Positions 1 through 9,368 of a DNA stretch of 57,256 nucleotides are shown one piece after another; the stretch's first letter is position 1, and the number at the start of each line of letters is the position of its first letter. Where the stretch lies: contig JAQCNF010000095.1 in the NCBI GenBank assembly GCA_028275165.1, forward strand, positions 1 to 57,256, read 5' to 3'. The translations under genes were made by a program, and so were the position numbers. This DNA is from Haloquadratum sp. (lineage in GTDB: Archaea > Halobacteriota > Halobacteria > Halobacteriales > Haloferacaceae). Below the pieces are notes generated by a model. It was not told the origin of the DNA, did no database searches, and saw only the letters and a list, made by a program, of their open reading frames with translations.

Positions 1-757
1 TCCATCATCCCCACTCGGAAGCGCGAGGTCTGCCCTGACTCGTGAGTGGCTGCCCAACACTGTCAGTGACACGTGCTCTTGTTCGCGAACACACTGAGTG
101 TTCGCCTATTGTGCGTGATGGACTTGGACGTGAATTGTGATCGTATCGCTTCTCCCCGTTTTTTGTGTTCAATGCAGGATTGGATGCGACGTGCACCCTC
201 GTGACAGGCGAGAACCGAGTGCTAACTGTGCAACTCTATTTGTTGTTGCACCGTGTCTCGAGCTCGGTTTCTGACACCACCCTGAGTGTGTTCGGTCTCC
301 CATGCAAGATTGGATGCGAGATTGCATCCACCGAGCCACTTCTCCATGGTGGATTGGAGTAGCTCGTGATGTATCGATGGATGTGATAGCCGACTTCAGC
401 ACATGCTGCCGCACGATTGACGACAGAGCGACTGATCCAAATCCAAGAACCTCAGATGCAACATGAACTCCCCCGCGTGCGATGGCGTGGGGCATCTTGG
501 TTTTAGGCGAATGTCAACGGCTTCAGCCGTGGGAGCCGACGCTACTGAAACAGACAACGTGTCTGATATCTCACTGTAATCCTCAAACGCACCGTGTGAG
601 CCAGATATAATCCCACAGAGAAAGCAAGACGAGTGCCTCGGCTTTGTTCCCGGGTGGCAATCGTCAATTTCCGTTCCGATAATGATTTTTTGTGTCTCAA
701 ACCACTTCAGTTGACTCCGAAACAGTTCACTTTACTCCCGTCTCCCCTCTATATGAG
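1..757. other. Gene-poor region, no supported CDS
   Basis: About 750 bases with no ORF whose translation resembles a known family. Two loosely similar segments share the words gattggatgcga (around 179 and 309) and tgagtgtgttcg/actgagtgttcg (around 95 and 283), so the stretch may contain an old imperfect duplication. A terminal hairpin typical of IS605-superfamily elements lies at 511-540. The likely history is insertion-element decay between real genes; this is inference. Confidence 0.5.
511..540 (-). repeat. Solitary IS605/IS1341-type terminal hairpin
   Basis: Positions 517-530 form a perfect 6-bp stem (ACGGCT / AGCCGT, loop TC) followed by GGGAG. Read on the minus strand it gives CTCCCACGGCTGAAGCCGT, the same design as the ends of the tnpB elements further along this window (CCTCC, stem, GGG). 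No tnpB remnant is recognisable beside it, so it is a solo end or a trace of an excised or decayed element. Confidence 0.45.
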
Positions 758-2929
758 TCACATGGATTCCTGCTCGCTACGATAGTGCTGAGCGGGTCCC
801 AACTCTCGAGTCCCGCCAATTGTGAGAACATATAAGACTGCTAAACCAATCCCATAAGCGAGCATAAGTGGGATCGTAACTAAAAACATCGTCATGATAT
901 CAGCAGGGGTGAATATAGCTGCGAGAGCAAGCATTGCGACCGTCACCTCTCGCCATCGATTCCGCATCGTCTGGTAAGGAATTCGAGCACGATTTAGCAG
1001 AATCATCAATACTGGGACATCGAATAAAATGCCGATACCAGCTGTGGTAAAGAAGATCAACCAAAAGAAGTTCGTGATGCGATATGCGATAAACATGTTC
1101 GCCACGAGCGCGTCGTTTACCAGCCAAGAAATTACTGTTGGCGCAACCGTGGTGTAGCCGAGAACAAACCCGCCAATAAGTCCACCCCCAAGAGCTGCTG
1201 TCCAGCCCAGTACCGCCTCGCGCCGCTGACTAATAATCGCACGCTCTTGCAGTGCTGGCCACGCATAGTATGCAACTAATGGGACGGTCGCGATTGCTGC
1301 GATAATCGCAGAGAGTTTCACTTCGAATATTAGTGCCTCCATTGGGTGAAGCGCAACAACACTGAGCACCTCAGTCGGTTGCACCTCTGTTGGCAACCGT
1401 CGTAGGAAGTCATCATACACTCGTTTGATACCTCCTGTGTAAAGCCAGCCAAATGCCCCGGCCAGGACGAGCATAAAGAACCCAACAATCCGGAACGCTT
1501 TGGAGGTGAGCGACTCAAGAATGAACGTCAAATCGGCGTAATACCCATCAATACTCTCTTCAGCTGTTGCTTCATCATCAGCAAACTCAGAGAGGAACGC
1601 GCTTCCAGCCCGAGATGCCCGATCACTCACCGATTCTGTCTCATCGGCTTGCTCAGGTGATGGCGAATCATCTGCCTCGGTTGCGTCGTGACGGTCTAAT
1701 ATGACTCGTGCCTTCTGTTTCTCACCAGCGTCCAGTGCCTGATTTGCTGCCTGCATCACATCAGACTCTGAGAGTGACTCAAAGACCTCTGGTGGAGCAG
1801 CTCGCACACCGGCCTCGTCAAGCGTTGAAAGCTCGATTTTCGATGGATTCCCGATCCCAGCTTCAATCGCAGCCACGGTATCAATATCTCGATATATCAG
1901 CCCTGCGATAGTGATCAGTGTTCCAAATACTCCACCTGCTATGATGAGGAGCGCCTGTGTGGCCTCGCTCTCTGGCCGCTGAACCCGGTAAGCACTCTCT
2001 AAGGTGGCGAGTGCTGCATTCGTCTGTTCAAACCCACCATACATGAGAATCATGTAGATCAGTGATCCTCCACCAATCCCAGCAGCAGTGACGAGATTCC
2101 AATGCTGTCGCATGGTCTCAGTGAAATTGAGCTGTGCGCTGCCGCGATGTACGATGGTAACCAGCTTTGATAGATAGAGACTAACACCGTACAGGGCTAA
2201 GACAGGAAGTGCCCAGAGTATCTGTGTGAATGGGTCTGGCGGAGTGAACATCGCCCCTGCAGCGAAGACGCCGAGCACAGCGTAGCGCCATTTTTCTCGA
2301 AACGTCTCGTACGGGACGATTTCCGCATATGAGAGTGCCGGCATGACGAGTGGTAGCTGGCTTGCCAGTCCAAAAGAGATTGTTAGAAGAAAAATAAATT
2401 CTGCCCATTTGACAATCGAGTATGTTGGTGCAAACCCCGCATTTACTGCGTTCTGTGCTAAAAATGAGAAAGTAAACGGGAAGAAAAAGAAATATCCATA
2501 TGTCACTCCCCCAGCGAACAGCGATGCCATTCCAACAATGATGCCAACCACCGTCCACCAAGGGATTGACCTCTGTGGCCAGAGTCCACGTTCACGAAGC
2601 GCATCTCGGCTCACGTACAGAAATGCAGGAAGACAAATCACAACTCCAGTCACTAAGCCTATTTTCGCCTGTAACAGAATCACATCGAACGGCGTCTGTG
2701 CAATGATCGAAACTGCTTTTTCAAGTTGTGCTTCCATTTGGGCGCGCGTAACTCCTTTGAGGAAGTCCCATACGTACAGATTCAATGCATAGAATGTGCC
2801 TAAAAATCCGATAAGAAAAATAACGAATACTTTTTGCAGATCTTTTTGAGCTGCTCGAAGCATCGCACCAGCGGTTTCTCGACCAGCATTGATTGTCGAT
2901 CTGGTGTCGTCGTCGAGCGCACTTGCCAT
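758..2929 (-). CDS. tatC2: Twin-domain Sec-independent translocase TatC (TatCt)
   Basis: A 723-residue membrane protein made of two TatC domains in tandem, roughly residues 20-285 and 470-700, each with about six hydrophobic segments, joined by an acidic, probably cytoplasmic linker containing further membrane segments. TatC is the twin-arginine signal receptor of the Tat pathway, which exports folded proteins and is the main secretion route in haloarchaea. The double-length form is a haloarchaeal speciality usually encoded divergently from a single-domain TatC, exactly as here (3038-4009). The start at 2929 gives a short polar N-terminus ahead of the first membrane segment. Family assignment is strong; which domain reads signal peptides cannot be told from sequence alone. 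Confidence 0.93.
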   Translation of the reverse strand: MASALDDDTRSTINAGRETAGAMLRAAQKDLQKVFVIFLIGFLGTFYALNLYVWDFLKGVTRAQMEAQLEKAVSIIAQTPFDVILLQAKIGLVTGVVICLPAFLYVSRDALRERGLWPQRSIPWWTVVGIIVGMASLFAGGVTYGYFFFFPFTFSFLAQNAVNAGFAPTYSIVKWAEFIFLLTISFGLASQLPLVMPALSYAEIVPYETFREKWRYAVLGVFAAGAMFTPPDPFTQILWALPVLALYGVSLYLSKLVTIVHRGSAQLNFTETMRQHWNLVTAAGIGGGSLIYMILMYGGFEQTNAALATLESAYRVQRPESEATQALLIIAGGVFGTLITIAGLIYRDIDTVAAIEAGIGNPSKIELSTLDEAGVRAAPPEVFESLSESDVMQAANQALDAGEKQKARVILDRHDATEADDSPSPEQADETESVSDRASRAGSAFLSEFADDEATAEESIDGYYADLTFILESLTSKAFRIVGFFMLVLAGAFGWLYTGGIKRVYDDFLRRLPTEVQPTEVLSVVALHPMEALIFEVKLSAIIAAIATVPLVAYYAWPALQERAIISQRREAVLGWTAALGGGLIGGFVLGYTTVAPTVISWLVNDALVANMFIAYRITNFFWLIFFTTAGIGILFDVPVLMILLNRARIPYQTMRNRWREVTVAMLALAAIFTPADIMTMFLVTIPLMLAYGIGLAVLYVLTIGGTRELGPAQHYRSEQESM

Positions 2930-3006
2930 ATAAATAGGTGCTTACTCGCGGTTATCAACTTTTTCCAATCCAGTGCGCTGTCTTCTGACTGATTCATCAG
3001 AAAAGG

Positions 3007-3014
3007 ACTATAAG
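3007..3014 (+). promoter_or_regulatory. TATA-like box of tatC
   Basis: The word actataag is centred about 27 nt before the ATG at 3038, the distance expected for a leaderless haloarchaeal transcript. It supports that start codon over the ATG at 3034, which is in another frame. Confidence 0.5.
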
Positions 3015-3037
3015 AAATCGGCGACGAGTAAGAATGA

Positions 3038-4009
3038 ATGGTGGAGGACTCAGAGCCCGCAGATTCTGTATCTACTGGTTCATCGACTGCCAATGACAGG
3101 CCAGCAGTAGCAGACCCTGATCAATCGCCACCAACTGGCACTGATGGCGGCGAACCGGTTTCACAGAGTGCTGTGGATGCAGATCACACTGGGGCCGCGA
3201 CTGGCCACACGGTTGATGATGGACTCGTTGGTGAAGGCCCTGAAGGTGACGAGGAGATGCCACTTGCGGATCACATTGAGGAGATGATACGTCGGTTGGC
3301 GATTATCTTGGGTGTAGCTGGAGCATTTACGCTTATACTGTATCCTGGCGCTGATCTGCTCAACACTGCGGTTACGGTTGAGTTAATCAGTTCGACTGAA
3401 GTCATCGATTTTCTCTGGAATACACACATTCCAGGGGCCCCCGAGGTCAGTGACCGTCGCCCTCGAATATATGGGCCACTTGAACTCCTATTTACGGAAC
3501 TCAAAGTTGCTGCTCTTGGTGGACTGGTCATTGGTCTCCCAGTGTTTGTGTATGAGACCTATCTATTCATGCGGCCAGGGCTGTTCGAAAAAGAGCGTCG
3601 GTATTATCTAGCAGCCGTCCCGACAAGCGTCGTCTTGGCATTTATCGGGATAGCCTTCGCGCACTTCATTGTCCTGCCAGCCATCTTCGCGTATTTCACC
3701 TCCTATACGACCGGCACAGCGGTTGTCGCATTCGGACTGAAGGAAACATTCAATCTAATCTTGATTCTCATGGGATATAATGCCGTTATTTTCCAGATAC
3801 CGCTTTTTATCATGCTGGCAATCATGATGAATCTCGTCACCCGCCAGTGGCTTCTCCAGCGCCGATTGATATTCTGGGGGACATTCTTAGGAATCGCATT
3901 TCTAGTCAGTCCAGACCCAACCGGCATGGCCCCAATTATTATTGGGGTGACGATGATCGTCCTGTTTGAGGGAACACTCGGTGTCTTGGGCTGGGTCACT
4001 GATCGGTGA
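3038..4009 (+). CDS. tatC1: Sec-independent protein translocase TatC (single-domain, TatCo)
   Basis: 323 residues. An acidic N-terminal extension of about 75 residues precedes a standard TatC domain that begins with the family signature MPLADHIEEMIRRL (equivalent to HLxELRxRL), followed by six predicted membrane helices ending near residue 320. It is the core twin-arginine receptor in the cytoplasmic membrane. It is transcribed divergently from the twin-domain tatC, with about 108 bases between the starts, so the pair probably shares a control region. No TatA gene is visible in the window. The stop is only 6 bases from the convergent larE-like gene. Confidence 0.93.
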   Translation: MVEDSEPADSVSTGSSTANDRPAVADPDQSPPTGTDGGEPVSQSAVDADHTGAATGHTVDDGLVGEGPEGDEEMPLADHIEEMIRRLAIILGVAGAFTLILYPGADLLNTAVTVELISSTEVIDFLWNTHIPGAPEVSDRRPRIYGPLELLFTELKVAALGGLVIGLPVFVYETYLFMRPGLFEKERRYYLAAVPTSVVLAFIGIAFAHFIVLPAIFAYFTSYTTGTAVVAFGLKETFNLILILMGYNAVIFQIPLFIMLAIMMNLVTRQWLLQRRLIFWGTFLGIAFLVSPDPTGMAPIIIGVTMIVLFEGTLGVLGWVTDR

Positions 4010-4015
4010 GTTGGC

Positions 4016-4963
4016 CTATTCAGTGGATGGATATGATGTCTCGAACACATCCTCAACGACAGGCCCATCGCCGGAATCGGTCTCAGATTCATTACCTGGG
4101 CTGACACTTCCTGTTTGATAACCGTGCAGATCGAGTGTGACATGGTCGAATCCAATTTCAGTCAAACGTTGACGGACAGCGATAACAAAATCCGTGTCGA
4201 GCGCCTCAGATAATTCTTCAGAGGCAACTTCGATCCGAGCCAGCCCATCATGATCACGAACACGAAACTGTGAGAATCCCCACTGTCGAAGAGCTGCCTC
4301 GGCTTTTTCAACGCGACTCAGTCGGTCTTCGGTCACTGCAAGTCCTGTCGGAATTCTTGACGACAGACATGCCATCGATGGCTTATCCGCAACCGACAAT
4401 CCATACCAGTCAGCGACACGCCTGACAGCATCCTTTTCGAAGCCGTGCTCACGGAGTGGTGAGTGGACTGAGAGTTCCTCAACTGCTTGCAGTCCTGGAC
4501 GGTGTCCTTCAGATGGGTCAGAGGCATTTGTTCCATCACAAACTGTTGTGATATTTAATTCGTGTGCAGTCTCATACATCCGCCCCAATCGCATTGTCCG
4601 ACAATGATAACATCGATCGCCATCGTTCTCAACAAAATCAGGATTCTCGAGTTCAGAGAAATTTACAATTTTGTGTCGGATTCCAATCTCTGTTGCCACG
4701 CGCCGAGCGTCCTCAAGCTCAGCGGAAGGCAAGGTCTCAGATTTGGCAGTACAGGCAACTGCTGCATCGCCTAAGACGTCATGTGCAATCGCCGCAACGA
4801 CTGCTGAATCAACACCGCCGGAAAAAGCGACAAGAATGGACTCACGCTCTGCTAATGACGCACGAGCGGCTTCGATACGGCGTTCATCATCAGGAGTCAG
4901 AGTCCCAGCATCTGGTGCTGATTGAGTCTCGTTTACACCACCCATACCGGGGTCAATGGTCAT
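4016..4963 (-). CDS. larE: LarE-type ATP-dependent sulfur transferase
   Basis: 315 residues with an N-type ATP-pyrophosphatase domain: the PP-loop SGGVDS lies at residues 48-53. LarE inserts sulfur into the pyridinium dinucleotide precursor of the nickel-pincer nucleotide cofactor. Cys118 and Cys121 form a CxxC (RCYHCR) and Cys199 lies in the ACLSSRIP motif. In sacrificial LarE proteins only the last position is conserved and its sulfur is donated; versions with three cysteines are thought to hold an iron-sulfur cluster and work catalytically. The three-Cys arrangement here suggests the second kind. A larB gene lies about 5 kb away (9590-10357). The C-terminal 25 residues are acidic and look unstructured. 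Family call is firm, mechanism is inference. Confidence 0.88.
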   Translation of the reverse strand: MTIDPGMGGVNETQSAPDAGTLTPDDERRIEAARASLAERESILVAFSGGVDSAVVAAIAHDVLGDAAVACTAKSETLPSAELEDARRVATEIGIRHKIVNFSELENPDFVENDGDRCYHCRTMRLGRMYETAHELNITTVCDGTNASDPSEGHRPGLQAVEELSVHSPLREHGFEKDAVRRVADWYGLSVADKPSMACLSSRIPTGLAVTEDRLSRVEKAEAALRQWGFSQFRVRDHDGLARIEVASEELSEALDTDFVIAVRQRLTEIGFDHVTLDLHGYQTGSVSPGNESETDSGDGPVVEDVFETSYPSTE

Positions 4964-5062
4964 GTTCCGGATTATAGTTTAAGATAGTAAAAATACATGG
5001 GCAGGCCAGTGCGGCTCTGTCACCCGCAACGTTTTGTTGGATGAAACAAGACTGACGCGTGA

Positions 5063-7039
5063 ATGGAGTTTGAGGCAATCCCCGGTGTCGGCCCAAAGAC
5101 TGCAGCCGCGCTTGCAGAGTTCGACGGTGCCGAACAGGCACTGCGGGATGGAGATGTTGCAGCATTAGCGCGCGTATCTAATCTGTCCGAAGGCCGCGCA
5201 GCACGAGTAGCAAGAGGTGCTATTAGATACCGCCACGATGACCAGAGTGAGTTCTTGACAACGGACCGTGCCAAAGAATTGTATCGCGAGATCCTTGGGC
5301 TACTCAAGGATCGGGCCGTCACCGAATACGCAACTAAACGTATGTCGACGTTTTACCCAACTGCATCGCAAGCCCGCATTGAGGAGGTGCGTGAGCAAGT
5401 TACGGCGGCGACAGAACTTGACCCCGACCTTCCGATTCGCGATGCGCTCTCTGAGTTGGCACCACTTGAAGATCCTTCACCACAGCGAGTCCGTGATCGA
5501 TGCTTGGCGACACACGATGCGGAGCGATATACTGCTGCAGAATCGGCATTTCCTGAGCTCTCTATCGAAATTGTCGAAGACACGCGTGGACTGGCTGAGC
5601 TTGCCCGCTCATACTCAACGGTCGTGACCCCAGATGAATCATTTGCAGGCATCGATATCGAGGGTGATGTTCGCGTGCGTCCCGATGCGTTTGAGTCACC
5701 GGATGAAATCGTTCCAGAGCGTGTCCTATCATTCTTTGCACACAATCGTGAGGCAATCCTTGCAGCAACCCGTATCTACGAGGACATTCCACGTGAACCT
5801 CCTTGCAATCTTAGCCACCTCCGTGGTCGACTCGAACTACTCACCGCAGATGGCACCGTTCGAGGTGATACAGAACTACAACGACTCGCGACTGCTATTG
5901 ATGATCTCGATGTGACAGTTTCGACAGCCGAATCAGTTGCGAATGACCGCCTTCGCGCTGCCATTGAGGAGCGCGATGTGACAATTGAAGGGACAGACTT
6001 TCTTTCGCTGGTTGAGCAAGGGGCACGCGTTGACTCATTATTTGGGCGAGAACTGGATGGTGAATACGATGCGGCTGTTGAGGCTGCTCGTACACATCTG
6101 ATCGAAGCAATCGACCTCAAACCAGATGAAGTAGACTTACTCACCCGCGTGTTTCCCCCAGATCCAACATTCCCTGTCGAACATAATGAGACCGTTGTCT
6201 CACGACTTCGCACTGAGCTCACTGCAAATCGCGACCGACGCGCAGCGAGACGAAAACGCGAGCTTGCGAGCGACCTCTCAGACCTTCGCACAGTCGTCAA
6301 CACGCTGGTTGAAGAGGCGCTTGAACTCGATGTTCAGCTGGCACTGGCGCGGTTTGTCGATGATTTTGACTGCTGCTTTCCGACGTTCCGTAGCGACCCA
6401 CCCGGGTTTTCGTTTGAACAGGGATGTTCACCCTTTCTCGATCTTCCATTCGACCGGGTCGAACCCGTCGATTACCACGCCTCAGGCGTCACGCTCCTTT
6501 CAGGCGTGAATTCTGGTGGAAAAACCTCGACCCTCGATCTGATAGCCCTGATTGTTATTTTAGCACATATGGGCTTTCCCGTTCCAGCGGGTGCGGTCGC
6601 TCTTGAGCGATTCACTGAGCTCCATTACTACGCCAAAAATCAAGGAACTCTTGATGCAGGTGCGTTTGAGAGCACCCTCCGTGAATTCCGCAATCTCGTT
6701 GACGGCCAGCGAAATCGATTGGTACTAGTTGACGAACTTGAGAGTATTACCGAACCCGGGGCGTCGGCCAAGATCATCGCCGGCATTCTTGAATCACTCA
6801 GCGAGCAGGGAGTCACTGCAGTGTTTGTCTCTCATCTTGCGGACGAAATTCAGGAGGCGAGCGCAGCTGAGGTTGCTGTCGATGGAATTGAGGCGGTTGG
6901 GCTGAAAAACGGAGAACTCATTGTCAACCGCTCCCCAATGAAAGGACACTTAGCACGTTCCACGCCAGAGTTGATCGTTGAAAAGCTCGCTGGTGAGGAT
7001 GAAAGCGGCTTTTATGATCAGCTCCTGGAAAAATTCTGA
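5063..7039 (+). CDS. MutS-family ATPase with N-terminal helix-hairpin-helix (MutS5/MutS2-like)
   Basis: 658 residues. Residues 1-60 contain a helix-hairpin-helix motif (IPGVGPKTAAALAEF), a non-specific DNA-binding element. The middle is long and helical, like the MutS lever and clamp. The C-terminal ATPase has a Walker A at GVNSGGKTSTL and a Walker B at LVLVDELESITEPG. The MutS mismatch-recognition domain I with its Phe-x-Glu is absent, so this is not a mismatch-binding MutS1. Haloarchaea carry such MutS5-type paralogues in addition to MutS1; their role, perhaps in recombination or branched DNA, is not settled. It ends 50 bases before the orc1 start and could be co-transcribed, though orc1 appears to have its own promoter. 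Confidence 0.85.
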   Translation: MEFEAIPGVGPKTAAALAEFDGAEQALRDGDVAALARVSNLSEGRAARVARGAIRYRHDDQSEFLTTDRAKELYREILGLLKDRAVTEYATKRMSTFYPTASQARIEEVREQVTAATELDPDLPIRDALSELAPLEDPSPQRVRDRCLATHDAERYTAAESAFPELSIEIVEDTRGLAELARSYSTVVTPDESFAGIDIEGDVRVRPDAFESPDEIVPERVLSFFAHNREAILAATRIYEDIPREPPCNLSHLRGRLELLTADGTVRGDTELQRLATAIDDLDVTVSTAESVANDRLRAAIEERDVTIEGTDFLSLVEQGARVDSLFGRELDGEYDAAVEAARTHLIEAIDLKPDEVDLLTRVFPPDPTFPVEHNETVVSRLRTELTANRDRRAARRKRELASDLSDLRTVVNTLVEEALELDVQLALARFVDDFDCCFPTFRSDPPGFSFEQGCSPFLDLPFDRVEPVDYHASGVTLLSGVNSGGKTSTLDLIALIVILAHMGFPVPAGAVALERFTELHYYAKNQGTLDAGAFESTLREFRNLVDGQRNRLVLVDELESITEPGASAKIIAGILESLSEQGVTAVFVSHLADEIQEASAAEVAVDGIEAVGLKNGELIVNRSPMKGHLARSTPELIVEKLAGEDESGFYDQLLEKF

Positions 7040-7059
7040 AGCGGGTGACTGGGCAACGG

Positions 7060-7066
7060 TTAAGTA
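7060..7066 (+). promoter_or_regulatory. TATA-like box of the orc1/cdc6 gene
   Basis: ttaagta sits about 27 nt upstream of the ATG at 7090, inside a near-palindrome cggttaagtaaccg. The spacing favours 7090 over the GTG at 7045 as the true start. No origin recognition box was recognised beside it. Confidence 0.4.
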
Positions 7067-7089
7067 ACCGCCTCGTCGTTATCGAATCG

Positions 7090-8214
7090 ATGAGCGAGGA
7101 TCCCGACGAGGGGATGCTATCGTGGGATGAATCTGTCTTCCGCGATGAACACGTCTTCGAGATTGACTATGTCCCCGAGACCTTTGATCACCGCGAAACT
7201 CAACTTGAGAGTCTAAAGTATGCGCTTCGACCAGCCGTACGTGGATCCCGTCCGCTGAACACGATGACTCGCGGCCCGCCTGGAACTGGCAAAACCACCG
7301 CTGTTCAGAAGCTGCTTACTGAGCTAGATTCACAACGTGGTGTGCAAACTGTAAGGGTAAACTGTCAAGTAGATTCCACAAGATACGGCGTCTTCTCGCG
7401 CATCTTTCAGCACATATTCGAGTATGAGCCTCCCTCGTCGGGGATATCATTCAAAAAGCTTTTTGGGCAGATTGCCGATCAACTTGTTGATGCGGAAGAT
7501 GTCCTTGTCGTTGCACTGGACGATATTAATTATTTGATTTATGAGAATGAAGCATCAGATACGCTTTACTCGCTACTGCGGGCACACGAAGCACAAGCTG
7601 GTGCCAAAGTTGGAGTCATCGTCATTTCATCAGATCTCTCTGTTGAACTCATTGACGAACTCGATAATCGAGTACAGAGTGTTTTTCGACCTGAAGAAGT
7701 GTACTTCTCCAAATACGACGCCACTGAAATTATTGATATCCTTCAGCAGCGCGCTTCCCGCGGCTTTCACGATGGTGTGCTCGGTTCGCCCGAACTTGAC
7801 CGCGTGACTGAACTGACTGCTGCAGATGGGGACCTTCGAGTTGGTATCGACCTCTTGCGGCGAGCGGGTCTCCAGGCTGAGATGCGCGGGAGCAGGACGA
7901 TTGCAATTGAGGATATCGACACAGCATACGAGAAATCAAAGTATGTGCATCTATCCCGCCGACTACAGGGACTCTCTCAGACAGAGTCGGCGCTCGTCGA
8001 GGTCGTAGCAGCAGATAGTGGGGCAACTGCCGGCGAGATTTATGAGTTATTTCATGCTGAAACTGGTCTCGGATATACGCGGTATAGCGAGGTTGTGAAT
8101 AAATTAGACGATCTGGGCATCATTGATGCCTCGTACACAGATATTGAAGGCCGAGGCCGAACGCGATCAATGAGCTTGGCCTACGATGCTGACGCGGTTA
8201 TGGAGCGATTATAA
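7090..8214 (+). CDS. orc1: Orc1/Cdc6-type replication initiator
   Basis: 374 residues from the chosen ATG. An AAA+ domain carries a Walker A (GPPGTGKTTAV, about residue 65) and a Walker B (VVALDDINYL), followed by a sensor segment (VIVISSDLS) and a C-terminal winged-helix DNA-binding domain over roughly the last 90 residues. Such proteins bind origins and load MCM. Haloarchaea encode many paralogues, several not next to any active origin. The gaps on either side (about 50 and 150 bases) show no G-rich inverted repeats of the origin recognition box type that I can recognise, so this copy may be a regulatory or dormant paralogue. The upstream in-frame 15 codons from the GTG at 7045 look non-coding. 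Confidence 0.9.
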   Translation: MSEDPDEGMLSWDESVFRDEHVFEIDYVPETFDHRETQLESLKYALRPAVRGSRPLNTMTRGPPGTGKTTAVQKLLTELDSQRGVQTVRVNCQVDSTRYGVFSRIFQHIFEYEPPSSGISFKKLFGQIADQLVDAEDVLVVALDDINYLIYENEASDTLYSLLRAHEAQAGAKVGVIVISSDLSVELIDELDNRVQSVFRPEEVYFSKYDATEIIDILQQRASRGFHDGVLGSPELDRVTELTAADGDLRVGIDLLRRAGLQAEMRGSRTIAIEDIDTAYEKSKYVHLSRRLQGLSQTESALVEVVAADSGATAGEIYELFHAETGLGYTRYSEVVNKLDDLGIIDASYTDIEGRGRTRSMSLAYDADAVMERL

Positions 8215-8330
8215 ATCCAGCTCGCGTGACCCACGCTGGAGCATCACGGAATCTGACTGAGCTGAGCCCACTCCATTCAGCCGCTAACGTGGCTTCTTCG
8301 ACCCACTTACGCGTCTCTCGTGCTCCTCCG

Positions 8331-8339
8331 AAATATATA
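8331..8339 (+). promoter_or_regulatory. TATA box of rpiA
   Basis: aaatatata is centred 27 nt before the ATG at 8362, consistent with a leaderless transcript. Confidence 0.55.
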
Positions 8340-8361
8340 GATACCTCACGGCAAAGTATGG

Positions 8362-9060
8362 ATGATGAAACGCACAAGTGGAACTGACGAACAAAAGCGT
8401 CAGGCAGGAAAAAAGGCTGCATCATATGTCTGCTCTGGTGATACCGTTGGCTTGGGAACAGGGAGCACCGCTGCAATGGCTGTACGGGAATTGGGCAAGC
8501 GCGTGACAAACGGTCTCACAATTCAGGCTGTGCCAACTTCATACGCAACAGCTGATCTCGCTCAAGATGCAGACATTCCACTCTGCGGGCTGAGTGCGAT
8601 TGAACACATCGACATCGCTATTGACGGTGCAGATCAAGTGACCGAGTCATGTGATGCGCTCAAAGGCGGAGGCGCAGCACACACGACCGAAAAGATAGTC
8701 GCCAGTCGTGCCAGTGAGTTCATCATTATCGTTGATCCGTCGAAAGTGGTGTCGACACTTTCTGGTCCGGTTCCATTGGCGGTTCTCCCATCAGCCGTGA
8801 CACATGTTTCAGATGTTGTTACACGGCTTGGGGGACAAGCTACTCTTCGAGAGGCTGCACACAAAGATGGACCAGTCGTGACTGATCAGGGAAATCATGT
8901 CATAGATGTGTCTTTTGAGAAGATATCCTCGCCTGATGCATTGGGAGCTGACCTGTCAACGATTCCAGGAGTAGTTGAACACGGGCTTTTTATCGATATG
9001 GCTGACGGCGTCTTTGTCGGTAGAAGTGACGGCGTTCGTCAATTGCAGCCCTCTCCGTGA
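8362..9060 (+). CDS. rpiA: Ribose-5-phosphate isomerase A
   Basis: 232 residues, the usual RpiA length. It interconverts ribose 5-phosphate and ribulose 5-phosphate, supplying ribose for PRPP; the PRPP synthetase gene (prs) is also in this window. Signature segments are visible in order: the phosphate-binding GLGTGSTA near residue 28, AIDGADQV near residue 88 (the catalytic region DGAD), and LKGGGAAHTTEKIV near residue 102, containing the glutamate that acts as general base in the family. The start follows a clear TATA box. It stands alone, with the next gene on the opposite strand. Confidence 0.95.
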   Translation: MMKRTSGTDEQKRQAGKKAASYVCSGDTVGLGTGSTAAMAVRELGKRVTNGLTIQAVPTSYATADLAQDADIPLCGLSAIEHIDIAIDGADQVTESCDALKGGGAAHTTEKIVASRASEFIIIVDPSKVVSTLSGPVPLAVLPSAVTHVSDVVTRLGGQATLREAAHKDGPVVTDQGNHVIDVSFEKISSPDALGADLSTIPGVVEHGLFIDMADGVFVGRSDGVRQLQPSP

Positions 9061-9168
9061 CTACCCTTGCCGGTAGTCGATACTCACATTCTCGTCTTGA
9101 GACGAGGGAGCTATCGCTGCGCCTCTCTGAGAGTATTAACCGGCGTGAAAAAGAGTGATGATGTAATT

Positions 9169-9336
9169 CTACAAATCCCGCGGTTGGACAGTTTTTCGAT
9201 CGTTATCCTCTGCTCGTCGCGCTGCGTCTTCGAGCAACTCATTTACTTCTCCATCGAGTGCATCGTAGAAATCAGATGCGACGTTCTTGTCTGCTAATGC
9301 CTCTTTAACGGCCGCCTTGACGATTAAATCTGCCAT
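9169..9336 (-). CDS. Small histone-fold-like protein (DUF1931 family)
   Basis: A 55-residue protein on the minus strand, starting MADLIVKAAVKEALAD and ending KTVQPRDL. I recognise this as the short haloarchaeal DUF1931-type family, widely conserved among archaea and structurally related to the histone fold; no function is established. The sequence is charged and helical, with the conserved pattern DFYDALD, EVNELLEDAARRAE and NDRKTVQPRDL. An AT-rich box (9358-9368) lies about 25 nt upstream of the start, supporting expression. Codon use fits its neighbours. It is easy to overlook because it is so short. Confidence 0.85.
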   Translation of the reverse strand: MADLIVKAAVKEALADKNVASDFYDALDGEVNELLEDAARRAEDNDRKTVQPRDL

Positions 9337-9357
9337 GCAAAGTCCTCTACATCGGCC

Positions 9358-9368
9358 CTATATAAAAA
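9358..9368 (-). promoter_or_regulatory. TATA box of the DUF1931-like gene
   Basis: tatataaaaa, read on the minus strand as tttttatata, begins about 22 nt upstream of the start codon at 9336, as expected for a leaderless transcript. Confidence 0.5.

Noticed and set aside
8215-8361. Minus-strand frame running through the orc1-rpiA gap
   Set aside because: A short plausible stretch but no start, no homologue I know, and it would run into rpiA.
7040-8361. Replication origin beside orc1
   Set aside because: No origin recognition box or long AT-rich unwinding element is visible in the short gaps on either side.
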